Source of the DNA: Notoacmeibacter sp. MSK16QG-6
Lineage (GTDB): Bacteria; Pseudomonadota; Alphaproteobacteria; Rhizobiales; Rhizobiaceae
Reading direction: 5' to 3'
DNA: 64,000 nt
NCBI RefSeq assembly: GCF_024158145.1
Contig: NZ_JAMYXM010000002.1
Span: forward strand, 496,001-560,000
Part shown: in pieces, positions 26,356 through 35,812 of the stretch
Layout of the letters: each line of letters starts with the position of its first letter
Numbering within the stretch: the first letter of the stretch is position 1
Made by a program: the position numbers and the translations under genes
The notes under the pieces: generated by a model
The model's database searches: none
Told to the model about the DNA's origin: nothing
Seen by the model: the letters and a program-made list of their open reading frames with translations, nothing else

Positions 26356-27835
26356 GACGCAACAGAGCCTCGATATCGCAATATTTCTCCAGATGGTTGG
26401 CTAGACCGTCGAGCACACTTTCGATCCCCGCTTCAAATGGGGTTGCTGCACTTTGCCCGCCAAGCCTCTCAACAAAGGCGCGGCGGAAAGCGTCATTGGC
26501 GAAGACGCCGTGGAGGTAGGTTCCGATCACTCGCCTGTCTGCGCTATACGCGCCATCCATTGTGCCATCCACCAGCCGCGAGAAAGGTCGCGCCCGGTCC
26601 GGCCCATCCGTCCGGCCCATATGCATTTCGTAGGCCGTAATCTCATGCCCGCCATCACATGTCGTCGCTGAAACTTCGACGAGCCGCTTGCGGTCCGCAA
26701 GAACGGTCTCGACTTCGAGAAGTCCAAGGCCGTTCATCCGATCCGGCCCACCCTCGATGCATTTTGAATCGATAAGCTGCCGACCGAGCATCTGGTAGCC
26801 GCCACAAAGACCGAAGACATGGCCGCCGCGCCGGTAATGAGAAACGATATCCTGCGCCAACCCGCATTCCTGCAGGATTGATAGGTCCGAAAGCGTGGCT
26901 TTCGATCCCGGCAGGATCACGCAATCGACATCCACCGGCAGCACGTCGTGCCGTCCGATCCGCAACACACTTACATCGGGTTCGGCAATCAAAGGATCGA
27001 GATCGTCGAAATTGGAAACAGAAGGCAGCGCAATCATCGCCACCTTCACCGCCGCATCGGACTTTTCAGCCAACTTCGTTCGCAGCGCCAGCGCGTCTTC
27101 CGCAGGCAATCTGGCGGCGTCCTCGAAATGAGGTACAAGCCCGAAGGAAGGCCAGCCGGTACGCTTTTCGACCTCCGCCATGCCAGTGTCGAATAGGGTC
27201 GGATCGCCTCGAAAACGGTTCACCAGAAACCCGCAAATCATCGCGCCGTCTTGCGGATCGACAACCGCCTCCGTACCGACCAGCGCTGCGATCACTCCGC
27301 CCCGGTCGATATCGCCGATGAGAACGACAGGAACATCGGCCTGCCGTGCAAACCCCATATTGGCGATGTCGCCGATCCTCAGATTGATCTCGGATGCCGA
27401 GCCTGCACCTTCGACCAGCACGATATCGGCCTGGGACCGCAATCGCTCAAAGCTGTCAATCACCGCTCCCATCAGTCGCGGCTTCATCGCCTGATAGTCC
27501 GCCGCCTTGGCAACGCCCCTCACCTGCCCGTGAACGACGATCTGTGAACCGTTACCGCCCTGCGGCTTCAGCAGCACAGGGTTGAAATCGGTATGGGCCG
27601 CGACGCCGCAAGCCCGCGCCTGCAGCGCCTGCGCTCGCCCAATTTCGCCGCCATCGATGGTGACTGCGGCATTGTTGCTCATATTCTGCGGTTTGAACGG
27701 TCGAACGGTCAGGCCACGACGCGTCAGCGCCCGGCAAAGACCCGCGACGATCAGGCTCTTTCCAACATCCGACCCCGTCCCCTGAAACATCAAGGCACGG
27801 CCTCTTCTAGATAGGGAGGTGGAAAGCTCGCTCAT
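26345..27835 (-). CDS. cobQ: Cobyric acid synthase
   Basis: Glutamine-dependent enzyme that amidates four side chains of adenosylcobyrinic acid a,c-diamide. 496 residues: N-terminal dethiobiotin-synthetase-like ATPase domain ([23 protein letters not shown]-loop; [12 protein letters not shown]) and a C-terminal class I glutamine amidotransferase domain with nucleophile cysteine in [14 protein letters not shown] and the TYLHGVF histidine. It starts 4 nt after cobO. Confidence 0.96.
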   Translation of the reverse strand: MSELSTSLSRRGRALMFQGTGSDVGKSLIVAGLCRALTRRGLTVRPFKPQNMSNNAAVTIDGGEIGRAQALQARACGVAAHTDFNPVLLKPQGGNGSQIVVHGQVRGVAKAADYQAMKPRLMGAVIDSFERLRSQADIVLVEGAGSASEINLRIGDIANMGFARQADVPVVLIGDIDRGGVIAALVGTEAVVDPQDGAMICGFLVNRFRGDPTLFDTGMAEVEKRTGWPSFGLVPHFEDAARLPAEDALALRTKLAEKSDAAVKVAMIALPSVSNFDDLDPLIAEPDVSVLRIGRHDVLPVDVDCVILPGSKATLSDLSILQECGLAQDIVSHYRRGGHVFGLCGGYQMLGRQLIDSKCIEGGPDRMNGLGLLEVETVLADRKRLVEVSATTCDGGHEITAYEMHMGRTDGPDRARPFSRLVDGTMDGAYSADRRVIGTYLHGVFANDAFRRAFVERLGGQSAATPFEAGIESVLDGLANHLEKYCDIEALLRHAR

Positions 27836-27839
27836 CGCC

Positions 27840-28451
27840 TTAGAATTCGATCCCTTCCTGCGCCTTCACCCCGGCTTTGAAATGGTGTTTCACCGCACCC
27901 ATTTCGGTCACGAGATCGGCAGCCTCGATCAGTTCAGGCTTGGCATTGCGACCGGTCACGACGATGTGCAGATCGTCTCGGCGGCTCTGAAGTGCTGCGA
28001 CCACCTCGGACAGATCGAGATGATCGTAACGCAATGCGATATTGAGTTCGTCCAGAACCAGCATCGAGATGGAAGGGTCGGCCATCAACTCTTTTGCTTT
28101 GGCCCAGGCGGCTTCGGCGGCGGCGATGTCACGCTCGCGATCCTGCGTTTCCCAAGTGAAGCCTTCGCCCAGAATATGTAGCGCGATCTGATCGCCGAAG
28201 CGCTTTAGGGCCGAAGCTTCGCCTGTCTCCCACGCACCCTTGCCGAACTGGACGATACCGACCCGCTTTTTATAACCGAGCATACGCAGGACGAGGCCGA
28301 AAGCCGCTGTGCTTTTGCCCTTTCCCGGGCCGGTATGAAGCATCAGGAGCCCCTTGCTCTCGATGGTCTTGGAGGCGACTTCGGCATCCTGAACCGCCTT
28401 GCGCTTTTCCATCTTGGCGCGGTGCCGCTCGGCGTCGTTATTCTTCTCCAT
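27840..28451 (-). CDS. cobO: Cob(I)yrinic acid a,c-diamide adenosyltransferase
   Basis: Adds the upper 5'-deoxyadenosyl ligand to the corrinoid cobalt. 203 residues of the CobA/CobO/BtuR family with P-loop [12 protein letters not shown], the [15 protein letters not shown] segment and the [10 protein letters not shown] motif. First gene of the minus-strand group; ATG 28451 is preceded by AAAGGA at about 8 nt. A small inverted repeat (28461-28474) overlaps this ribosome site. No riboswitch is visible on this strand. Confidence 0.95.
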   Translation of the reverse strand: MEKNNDAERHRAKMEKRKAVQDAEVASKTIESKGLLMLHTGPGKGKSTAAFGLVLRMLGYKKRVGIVQFGKGAWETGEASALKRFGDQIALHILGEGFTWETQDRERDIAAAEAAWAKAKELMADPSISMLVLDELNIALRYDHLDLSEVVAALQSRRDDLHIVVTGRNAKPELIEAADLVTEMGAVKHHFKAGVKAQEGIEF

Positions 28452-28460
28452 GGCATCGTC

Positions 28461-28474
28461 CTTTCGTTCGAAAG
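28461..28474 (-). promoter_or_regulatory. Small inverted repeat overlapping the cobO ribosome-binding site
   Basis: CTTTCG-TT-CGAAAG is a 6-bp perfect inverted repeat; on the minus strand its distal arm ends in the AAAG of the cobO Shine-Dalgarno region. It could partly mask the ribosome site, or be chance. A second small stem (CCCGA-TT-TCGGG, 28489-28500) lies just upstream. Confidence 0.25.
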
Positions 28475-28526
28475 AGAAATGCCAATTGCCCGATTTCGGG
28501 ATGGAAGCGCAAGGTCCGACGGCCTG

Positions 28527-28555
28527 TTGCGAAGTTGGCCGGCCTCCGCTAGAGA
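28527..28555 (+). promoter_or_regulatory. Candidate sigma-70-type promoter for the plus-strand cob operon
   Basis: TTGCGA (28527-28532) and TAGAGA (28550-28555) are separated by exactly 17 nt. Transcription would begin about 28560-28563, immediately before the first stem of the riboswitch at 28564. The hexamers are imperfect, but spacing and position relative to the RNA element fit well. Confidence 0.35.
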
Positions 28556-28563
28556 TTTGACTG

Positions 28564-28735
28564 TCTGGTTCTTCCGAGAGGAAGCGAAGAGGGAATACGG
28601 TGCGGCGAAAGTCGCCTAATCCGTAGCCGCCCCCGCGACTGTAAGCGGTCCGCGCAGATCCAATAAGCCACTCGGCATTTTATTGTCGGGGAAGGTGGAT
28701 CGAGCGATCGGCCGCAAGCCAGGAGACCTGCCAGA
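28564..28735 (+). promoter_or_regulatory. Cobalamin (AdoCbl) riboswitch
   Basis: The conserved core of the RF00174-type aptamer is clear: GCCGCCCCCGCGACTGTAAG in the middle, AAGCCACTCGGC next, and the B12 box AAGCCAGGAGACCTGCC at 28716-28732. TCTGG (28564-28568) pairs with CCAGA (28731-28735) to close P1. The aptamer ends about 35 nt before a strong Shine-Dalgarno (AGGAAGG, 28771-28777), so control is probably at translation initiation of the small ORF that follows. It controls the plus-strand cob operon only. Confidence 0.95.
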
Positions 28736-28784
28736 TCGACGAAACCGCTAGCGCTGTCGGTGGGACGGCGAGGAAGGACGATAA

Positions 28785-28850
28785 ATGTCTCTGCACGCCC
28801 CTTCGGTGATCCCTTCGCTGTATCGACGACCCGCTTTCGATCGGTCCTAG
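28785..28850 (+). CDS. 21-residue leader-type small ORF between riboswitch and first long gene
   Basis: ATG at 28785 sits 7 nt after AGGAAGG, the best ribosome site in this region, and opens a 21-codon frame ending TAG at 28848-28850. The peptide begins MSLHAPSVIPSLY and ends in RRPAFDRS. The next gene starts only 3 nt after this stop and has no purine-rich ribosome site of its own, so its translation probably depends on ribosomes finishing here. I infer that the riboswitch gates this ORF and, through it, the operon. Whether the peptide itself does anything is unknown. Confidence 0.6.
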   Translation: MSLHAPSVIPSLYRRPAFDRS

Positions 28851-28853
28851 ATC

Positions 28854-29381
28854 ATGGCGATTCGTATTCAGCCGCTGGCCCTGCTCGCGCTTGGCCTGCT
28901 ATACGGTGGCGGTATCGGCTTCACGCTTGCCGCCGCAAACAATGTCAGCTTTGGCGGGCACAACCATGGCGTGACAGCCGCTCACGCCGGGATCGATACG
29001 TCTGCCGCTCACGATCACAGCAGGATGCTCGACGTCTCCGGGCCGAAGGCGCCGATGCTGGAAGCCACATTGGAGCCCGATCCGATAACGGGCTTCAACC
29101 TCCATTTGACAACGAAGAATTTCCGCTTCGCGCCCGAAAACGCTGGCAAAGGCGACCGACCCGGCGAGGGCCATGCCCACGTCTATGTGAACGGCGAAAA
29201 GATCGCCCGGCTCTACGCGCCGTGGATGCATATCGCCGATTTGCCGCCAAACGCCAAAATCGCCATCACGCTGAACAGCAACGATCATGCCAACCTGTCC
29301 GTCGACGGCGAGCCGATCCGCGTCGAACTCTCGGCACCGCAAGCGCCTGCCCTTTCATCCGCCCATAAAGGCCATCACTGA
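28854..29381 (+). CDS. Exported histidine-rich protein of unknown function in the B12 operon
   Basis: 175 residues with an N-terminal hydrophobic segment (about 8-27, LALLALGLLYGGGIGFTLAA) that reads as a signal peptide or membrane anchor. The mature part has 13 histidines, concentrated in GGHNHG, AAHDH, EGHAHVYV and the C-terminal HKGHH, and a conserved-looking beta-rich core (GFNLHLTTKNFRFAPENAG, NGEKIARLYAPWMHI, LNSNDHANLSVDGEPI). I do not recognise a characterised family. Its place under the riboswitch and directly coupled to cobW suggests periplasmic binding of cobalt for B12 synthesis, which is inference; copper or zinc binding is equally possible on residues alone. Confidence 0.8.
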   Translation: MAIRIQPLALLALGLLYGGGIGFTLAAANNVSFGGHNHGVTAAHAGIDTSAAHDHSRMLDVSGPKAPMLEATLEPDPITGFNLHLTTKNFRFAPENAGKGDRPGEGHAHVYVNGEKIARLYAPWMHIADLPPNAKIAITLNSNDHANLSVDGEPIRVELSAPQAPALSSAHKGHH

Positions 29382-30427
29382 TGCAATCGACCGCCCGCAT
29401 TCCATGCACCATCATCACCGGATTTCTTGGTTCCGGTAAAACGACCATCGTCCGTAACCTGATCGAAAACGCAAAAGGCCGCCGCTTCGCCATCATCGTC
29501 AACGAGTTCGGGGATATCGGTATCGATGGCGAAATCCTGCGTGGATGCGGTGTCGAGAACTGCAGCGAGGATGACGTGGTTGAACTGGCCAATGGCTGCA
29601 TTTGCTGCACCGTTGCCGACGACTTTGAGCCAGCGCTCGACGCGATCCTGAAGCGCGAACCAGCCGTCGATCACATTCTGATCGAAACCAGCGGTCTGGC
29701 CCTGCCGAAACCCCTCGTCCAGGCTTTTAATTGGCCAGCCATCCGCAGCCGGGTCACGGTGGACGGCGTTATCACCGTTGCGGACGGTGCAGCGCTGGCG
29801 GGCGGGCAGGTCGCGGCGGATATGGACGCACTTTCGGCACAGCGTCTTGCCGACGAGAGCGTCGACCATGACGACCCGATTGAAGAGGTTTTCGACGATC
29901 AGATCGCCTGTGCCGACCTCGTCATTCTGTCGAAAACCGACCTTTTATCCGATAAAGAACGCGAGCGCGTCGAAGCGCGACTGCAAGGCGAACTCACTCG
30001 CCCGATCCGTATCGTGCCATCGCGCAATGGCGCGCTCGATCCGGCCATTCTCCTCGGTCTCGATGCCGCGACCGAAGACAGCATCGACGCCATCCATACC
30101 CATCACGATGCCGACCACGAAAACGGCCACGATCACGATCATGATGAGTTCGAGAGCTTTATCGTCGATCTGCCGCCGATCTCTTCGCCGGAAGAATTGA
30201 CGGCGCGGGTCGAAGCAGCCTGCGCGATCCCCGATGTGCTACGCGTGAAAGGTTTTGCTGCTGTGAGCGACAAGCCGATGCGGCTGGTCGTTCAGGCGGT
30301 CGGCAGCCGCGTGCAGAGCCATTTCGACCGCCCTTGGAAAGCGGACGAAAAACGCGGCACACGGCTCGTCGTGATCGGTTTGCACGACCTTGACGCAACG
30401 GCCGTTCGCAACGCATTGGCGGCCTGA
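29381..30427 (+). CDS. cobW: CobW GTPase, cobalt metallochaperone for cobalamin synthesis
   Basis: G3E-family P-loop GTPase thought to deliver Co2+ to the CobNST chelatase. 348 residues: Walker A GFLGSGKTT, metal-site motif GCICCT (CxCC), GTPase SKTD, a His/Asp-rich stretch near residues 227-252 (HTHHDADHENGHDHDHDE) and a C-terminal CobW_C domain. Its ATG overlaps the stop of the His-rich gene (TGATG). cobN follows after 15 nt. Confidence 0.95.
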   Translation: MQSTARIPCTIITGFLGSGKTTIVRNLIENAKGRRFAIIVNEFGDIGIDGEILRGCGVENCSEDDVVELANGCICCTVADDFEPALDAILKREPAVDHILIETSGLALPKPLVQAFNWPAIRSRVTVDGVITVADGAALAGGQVAADMDALSAQRLADESVDHDDPIEEVFDDQIACADLVILSKTDLLSDKERERVEARLQGELTRPIRIVPSRNGALDPAILLGLDAATEDSIDAIHTHHDADHENGHDHDHDEFESFIVDLPPISSPEELTARVEAACAIPDVLRVKGFAAVSDKPMRLVVQAVGSRVQSHFDRPWKADEKRGTRLVVIGLHDLDATAVRNALAA

Positions 30428-30442
30428 GGACGAACGCGCGCC

Positions 30443-33400
30443 ATGCATATCCCATCTATCTCAACCGCTTCTCTGGACGGATCGATCGAACCGCTCGATC
30501 TCGGTCAGGATGCAGCCGAGATGGTATTGCTATCCTTCTCCGATTCCGATCTGCGCGGTATTGCCGCCGCCCACCGCCGCGCGGGCGAGGCGCTGCCGGA
30601 TGGCCTTGGTCTTCGCCTCGCCAGCCTGCGCGATCTGCGACACCCGATGAGCGTCGATCTATGGATCGACGCCGTCGCGGCAAAAGCAACGGTCATCGTC
30701 GTGCGCATTCTCGGCGGTTACGAGGCATGGCCCTATGGCTGCGATCGTTTAGCGGAGACCGCGAGGCAGAACGACATCGCGCTGGCGCTTCTGCCCGGCG
30801 AATGCAGCGAGCGCGACGACAAGCTGGCGGCCCTCTCGACGCTTTCGGCAAATCAGCTCGAAAACCTGCTCGCCTTTTTTCGACAAGGCGGGCCGGACAA
30901 TATGGATCGGCTGCGACGGGCGATGGCGGCATTCGCCGATACGAAAAATGGCGTCGCCTCCTTTGCCGAAGCCGAACCCCTGCCCCGGATGGGCTTCTGG
31001 TTACCCCAGATCGGAACCGCCGCGACAGCCGGTAAAGTTTTGGCGGAATTTGAAAGTGCCGCTCCATGTGTGCCGATCCTTTTCTACCGCTCGCTTTTGC
31101 TTGCTGACGACGCAAATCCAGTTACCGACCTCGCCAAGGCGTTGGCCGATAATGGCGTTGCACCATTGCCGGTCTTCGTCCCATCTTTGAAAGATGAGGA
31201 AGTGGCGCGCTTTCTGGAAGAATTGGTGGCGAACACACAGCCCGCGCTTCTGATCACGACGACCGGCTTTGCCGCTTCGTTCGACAGCCGTATCGCCGAA
31301 GACGTTGGCGACCGCTCGACGCCGCTGTTCGAACGGCTGAATGTTCCCGTCGTACAAGCCGCCATCGCCACAACCCGCCGTGAGGCCTGGGCGGGAGGCG
31401 ATCGCGGTTTCGGCGCCACCGACATGGCGATGCACTGCGTTCTGCCGGAACTGGACGGCCGGATCATGGGCGAAGCCATCGCCTTCAAGGCGCTCAACGA
31501 ACCCGATCCATCGGTTCAGATGGCACTGCAGCAGAACACGTCCGAGCCAAGCCGCATTGCCGCCCTAACCGAGCGGGCGCGACGCCTGATCGCGCTTCAG
31601 AAAAAGCCGCGCGCCGAACGGCGGATCGTCTTGATACTGCCAGACTATCCGGGAGCCGAAGGACGTGAAGGCTATGCGGTCGGCCTGGATGTCTTCACGT
31701 CCACCATCGCTATTCTGAACGATCTGGCGGAGGCCGGTTATACGGTCGGCGACATCCCCGCCGAGCCCCGCGACCTTTTGGGCCAGCTTCGAGACGTCCA
31801 TTTCGCGCAGAACGCCGGCGATTGGAAAGAGGCCTTCGGCGGTCTGCCAGAGCAAGCGCGGCGGGCCGTGATCGGCGCGTGGGGCGAACCGGACGGAACC
31901 GACCTTCATCTGCGTCACACCCAATTTGGCAACATCACCGTGTGCTTTGCACCGGACCGGGGCCGCGCTTCCGAACGACGCGCCGACTATCATGACCCGG
32001 CTCTGCCGCCGACGCACGATCTCCTCGCTTTCGGGCACTGGATGCGCGAGACAATCGCCGCCGATGCAATCCTTCATCTCGGCGCTCATGGTACGCTGGA
32101 GTGGTTGCCCGGCAAGGCAGTCGCGCTGTCCAAGACATGCTTCCCGGAAATCGTTACCGGTCAGGTGCCGGTTGTCTATCCCTTCATAGTTTCCAATCCC
32201 GGCGAAGCGGCGCAGGCGAAACGCCGCATCGGCGCTGTCACGCTCGGCCATCTGCCCCCGCCGCTTAAAACAGCTGGACTGACCGACGACCAGGCCGAAC
32301 TGGAGCGGCTTGTCGATGAGTTCGTCCAGGCCGACGGCATGGACCCGCGCCGCCGCGAACGCCTGCGCGATCTGGTCTTGGAGAAAGCCGAAATCACGGG
32401 CTTCGACCGCGTGGCCGCTATCGGTTCCGATGACGATCCCGACGAACGGCTTCTGTCTATCGACGCCTGGCTCTGCGACCTGAAGGAGATGGCCGTCAAG
32501 GACGGCCAGCACATCTATGGCCGCGCCGAAGTCGATGCGTCGGATGCGCGACAAAACGCCGCCGCCACCGAACAAGCGCGGCTCATCGACGCACTGGACG
32601 GCCGCTTCGTTCCGCCCGGCCCCTCCGGTTCGCCGGATCGCGGTCGGCTGGACGTTCTGCCGACGGGGCGCAATCTGACAGTCATCGATCCGCGCACCAT
32701 GCCGACACCAACCGCCTTCGAAATGGGCAGAGTCGCCGCCGAAGAAGTACTGCGTTTCCATCTTCAGAAACATGGCGACTGGCCGAGGAGCCTCGTCATG
32801 GATTTATGGGCGTCCGCATCGCTGCGCACGGGGGGCGAAGAACTGGCGCATGGCCTTTGGCTGATGGGTTGCCGCCCTGTCTGGGACCATGCATCGGGCC
32901 GCATCACGGCGATCGATGTTTTGCCGATTGCGCTGCTCGGTCGCCCGCGTGTCGATGTGACGTTTCGGATCTCCGGCCTCTTTCGTGATATGTTTGCCGC
33001 ACAGATCGAACTGCTGCACGAAGCGATCCGCGCCGTCGCCGAGCGCGATGAGGACGAAACGGAAAATCCGCTTCGCGCAAGTGCCACCGCTGACCAGACG
33101 CCAACGCGCGTTTTCGGCACCGCGCCCGGCACCTATGGCGCGGGCGTCGAGGATATGCTGCAGAAGAGCGATTGGGACGAGCGAGAGGCCGTTGGCGAAG
33201 CCTATCTCGCGGCGACCGCGTTCAGCTTCGATGCTGCGGGTGATGCCAGTCCCGCCTCGGATGCCTTCCGCCAGCGTGTCGCGAGCGCCGATCTTCTCAT
33301 CCATACCGGCGATGACAAAGGCCGCGACCTTCTCGAAGGCAATGCAGACGCGGCCCATATCGGCGGTTTCGCCGCCGCCGCCGCCGCGCTCGGTAAAGCA

Positions 33401-33841
33401 GTCGATTTGATCTGCCTCGATACCACTGACCCTGACCGTCCAAAGGCCCGCGATGTTGCTCACGCGGTCGCTCGCATCGTTCGGGCGCGCGCCACTCACA
33501 GAGACTATATCGACGGTCAAATGCGTCATGGTCCGCGAGGCGCATCCGACTTCGCCGAGACTGTCGACCGGCTCATCGCTTTTGCCGAGACGACCGAAGC
33601 GATAGACCCCGATCTGATCGAGGCAGTGTGCGACGCCTATCTTCATGACCAGACGGTTCGCGATTTCCTCCTGCGCGAAAACCCAGCAGCGGCACGCGCA
33701 ATTGTCCGCCGACTGAACGATGCAATCCGTCGCCGGCTCTGGCAGCCGCGCCGCAACAGCACGCAGGCGCTGCTTGCAGAATTGCTCGCCCAGACCAACG
33801 ATATGCTAGATAAATCAGATATCCGCGAGGCCGCCGAATGA
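30443..33841 (+). CDS. cobN: Aerobic cobaltochelatase large subunit CobN
   Basis: Binds hydrogenobyrinic acid a,c-diamide and, with the AAA+ CobS/CobT subunits, inserts cobalt using ATP. 1132 residues with the CobN/BchH family core (HLGAHGTLEWLPGKAVALS, YPFIVSNPGEAAQAKRR, GRNLTVIDPRTMPTPTA). It is somewhat shorter than the ~140 kDa P. denitrificans protein. The GAHGTLEWLPGK motif is the diagnostic chelatase signature. The small chelatase subunits are not in the window. Confidence 0.95.
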   Translation: MHIPSISTASLDGSIEPLDLGQDAAEMVLLSFSDSDLRGIAAAHRRAGEALPDGLGLRLASLRDLRHPMSVDLWIDAVAAKATVIVVRILGGYEAWPYGCDRLAETARQNDIALALLPGECSERDDKLAALSTLSANQLENLLAFFRQGGPDNMDRLRRAMAAFADTKNGVASFAEAEPLPRMGFWLPQIGTAATAGKVLAEFESAAPCVPILFYRSLLLADDANPVTDLAKALADNGVAPLPVFVPSLKDEEVARFLEELVANTQPALLITTTGFAASFDSRIAEDVGDRSTPLFERLNVPVVQAAIATTRREAWAGGDRGFGATDMAMHCVLPELDGRIMGEAIAFKALNEPDPSVQMALQQNTSEPSRIAALTERARRLIALQKKPRAERRIVLILPDYPGAEGREGYAVGLDVFTSTIAILNDLAEAGYTVGDIPAEPRDLLGQLRDVHFAQNAGDWKEAFGGLPEQARRAVIGAWGEPDGTDLHLRHTQFGNITVCFAPDRGRASERRADYHDPALPPTHDLLAFGHWMRETIAADAILHLGAHGTLEWLPGKAVALSKTCFPEIVTGQVPVVYPFIVSNPGEAAQAKRRIGAVTLGHLPPPLKTAGLTDDQAELERLVDEFVQADGMDPRRRERLRDLVLEKAEITGFDRVAAIGSDDDPDERLLSIDAWLCDLKEMAVKDGQHIYGRAEVDASDARQNAAATEQARLIDALDGRFVPPGPSGSPDRGRLDVLPTGRNLTVIDPRTMPTPTAFEMGRVAAEEVLRFHLQKHGDWPRSLVMDLWASASLRTGGEELAHGLWLMGCRPVWDHASGRITAIDVLPIALLGRPRVDVTFRISGLFRDMFAAQIELLHEAIRAVAERDEDETENPLRASATADQTPTRVFGTAPGTYGAGVEDMLQKSDWDEREAVGEAYLAATAFSFDAAGDASPASDAFRQRVASADLLIHTGDDKGRDLLEGNADAAHIGGFAAAAAALGKAVDLICLDTTDPDRPKARDVAHAVARIVRARATHRDYIDGQMRHGPRGASDFAETVDRLIAFAETTEAIDPDLIEAVCDAYLHDQTVRDFLLRENPAAARAIVRRLNDAIRRRLWQPRRNSTQALLAELLAQTNDMLDKSDIREAAE

Positions 33842-35169
33842 GCGCCTTGCCTGCAACAAAGACATCTGACCTGAACGGTCGCATCAATCAACGGCCTGCA
33901 CCACCTAGCCGGCGCGGCGCCTGTCCATCGCTCGACCGACCGATGGAAACCGGCGACGGGCTGCTGATTCGACTTGCGCCGGCCCGGAGCGGCCTGAAAG
34001 CGGCGACTGTTAAAACGATCTGCGAACTGGCAAGCCGTCATGGCAACGGACGGCTGGAGGTCTCCCGACGCGGAAATCTGCAAATTCGTGGTCTGACGAA
34101 ACAAAGCGTCCGCCATTTTACCGATGAGATCGCGCCCGTTATCGATCAGTTCCGCTTTGACCTCACCATCGAAGCCAGTCCCCTACCTGAGGATGACGAA
34201 ACTGGCAGCGCCGCGATGCGAATCGCCGCACGTATCGAACACGAAGCCGAAAAAACGAAACTAAAAGCGCATCTCGCACCGAAATTTTCCATTGTCATCG
34301 ATGCCGGCGGGCCGGTTGATTACTCTGGTTTGAAAGCAGATATTCGCCTCCGCCGAACCGCGCCTTACCGATGGGCCGTTCTGCTTGGCGGTACGGAGGC
34401 GACCGGAAAGTTTCTCGGCGAGGTAACGGAAGAAGAGTCAGCGGTTTCCGTTGCCGCTCTGGCTGCGCTCATCGCAACGATGGGGCCAAAGAAGCGCGGC
34501 CACGACTTACCAGTGGCGCGGGCGCGCAATGCGCTCTCATGCGTTTCGCCATCTCTGCTGCCGGCGGGTGCCAGTGGAACACACTTCCCCGTCAGACGCG
34601 AGCGGGTTTTCGATGTAGGCGCTGTGGATGTCGATGCATCGAGCTTCGCAATCGTCAGTCCCGCCTTTGGTCTCATGGCCGCTGACGATCTGCAATCGTT
34701 GACCGACGCGGCACTCACTATCGCAAAGCCAGATCGATCAGACCGCCTTCGCTTTCATACCGCGCCGGGCCGCCTGATAATCATCGGGGGCCTTTCAAAA
34801 GACGAGGCCGGAAAGCTGCTCCGCCATTTTGCTACGAAACCATTCATTACTCGCCCTGACGATCCGCGCCGCGTAATCGCCTGTTGCGTGGGCCATCCCG
34901 CCTGCGCATCGGCGCATTTCGATACCCACGGGCTGGCCGAGACGTTAGTTGCGCGGGGGATTTCGCCCGACCGTGACCGCCCGATCCACCTTTCCGGCTG
35001 TTCGAAACAATGCGCCAAGCCGGCCCGTGCGGCCCTTCATATTGTCGGTATGGCCGAAGGTGTCGATTGCCTCGATCCCGCAGGAAATCCGATTGCCCGA
35101 TACACCTCGGCCCGCGACACGATACGGCTTGCCGCTAGCCTGACAAACTCCAAGAGAGGGCAATCATGA
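33838..35169 (+). CDS. cobG: Precorrin-3B synthase
   Basis: Oxygen-dependent Fe-S enzyme that hydroxylates precorrin-3A at C20 and forms the gamma-lactone, a step specific to the aerobic pathway. 443 residues of the nitrite/sulfite reductase ferredoxin-like fold; the 4Fe-4S cysteines are in CCVGHPACASAHFDTHG and HLSGCSKQCAKP. The N-terminal RRGACPSLDRPMETGDGLLIRL begins the first half-domain. Overlaps cobN and cobH by 4 nt each. Confidence 0.94.
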   Translation: MSALPATKTSDLNGRINQRPAPPSRRGACPSLDRPMETGDGLLIRLAPARSGLKAATVKTICELASRHGNGRLEVSRRGNLQIRGLTKQSVRHFTDEIAPVIDQFRFDLTIEASPLPEDDETGSAAMRIAARIEHEAEKTKLKAHLAPKFSIVIDAGGPVDYSGLKADIRLRRTAPYRWAVLLGGTEATGKFLGEVTEEESAVSVAALAALIATMGPKKRGHDLPVARARNALSCVSPSLLPAGASGTHFPVRRERVFDVGAVDVDASSFAIVSPAFGLMAADDLQSLTDAALTIAKPDRSDRLRFHTAPGRLIIIGGLSKDEAGKLLRHFATKPFITRPDDPRRVIACCVGHPACASAHFDTHGLAETLVARGISPDRDRPIHLSGCSKQCAKPARAALHIVGMAEGVDCLDPAGNPIARYTSARDTIRLAASLTNSKRGQS

Positions 35170-35810
35170 ACGCCCCCGCGACACTCGACGATCACATCCG
35201 CAATGGCACGGCCATCTATGAGAAAAGCTTCGCCATCATCCGCGCCGAGGCCGATCTTTCGCGCTTCACCGAGGCCGAGGCCGATGTTGCGGTGCGGATG
35301 ATCCACGCCTCCGGGCTGGTCGAGGCGGCGCAGCATTTCGTCTTCGGACCCGGCGTCTGCGAAGCGGCCAGCGATGCGTTGAGACGGGGCGCACCGATCC
35401 TCTGCGATGCCGAGATGGTGGCTAGGGGCGTAACCCGTACGCGGCTGCCTGCCGACAATGAGGTGATCTGCACCTTGCGCGATGATCGTGTGCCTGATCT
35501 TGCGGAAAAGATCGGCAACACACGTTCGGCCGCCGCGATCGAACTTTGGCGAGATCGGCTGGACGGAGCCGTCGTCGCCATCGGCAATGCGCCGACCGCA
35601 CTTTTCCATCTTTTGAAGATGATCGATGGGGGTGCGCCAAAGCCGGCAGCGATCCTTGGGATGCCGGTCGGTTTTGTCGGCGCCGCGGAATCGAAGGAGG
35701 AACTAGCGCGAAATCCGAGAGGCGTCCCATTCGCGATTATTCGTGGCCGCATGGGGGGCAGCGCGATGACGGCCGCCGCGCTCAATGCACTGGCTCGGAG
35801 CGGAATCTGA
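35166..35810 (+). CDS. cobH: Precorrin-8X methylmutase
   Basis: Moves the C11 methyl group to C12, giving hydrogenobyrinic acid. 214 residues with the catalytic histidine in VRMIHASGLVEAAQHFVF and the conserved GNAPTALFHLLKM and GMPVGFVGAAESKE segments. Length is normal. It starts inside the cobG stop and is followed after 2 nt by cobI. Confidence 0.96.
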   Translation: MNAPATLDDHIRNGTAIYEKSFAIIRAEADLSRFTEAEADVAVRMIHASGLVEAAQHFVFGPGVCEAASDALRRGAPILCDAEMVARGVTRTRLPADNEVICTLRDDRVPDLAEKIGNTRSAAAIELWRDRLDGAVVAIGNAPTALFHLLKMIDGGAPKPAAILGMPVGFVGAAESKEELARNPRGVPFAIIRGRMGGSAMTAAALNALARSGI

Positions 35811-35812
35811 CC

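Noticed and set aside
28760-29368. 202-codon frame overlapping the His-rich protein gene
   Set aside because: Arg-rich, no signal; the overlapping frame at 28854 has a signal peptide and couples to cobW.
31565-32773. 402-codon minus-strand frame opposite cobN
   Set aside because: Antisense to conserved CobN sequence, no motif or ribosome site of note.
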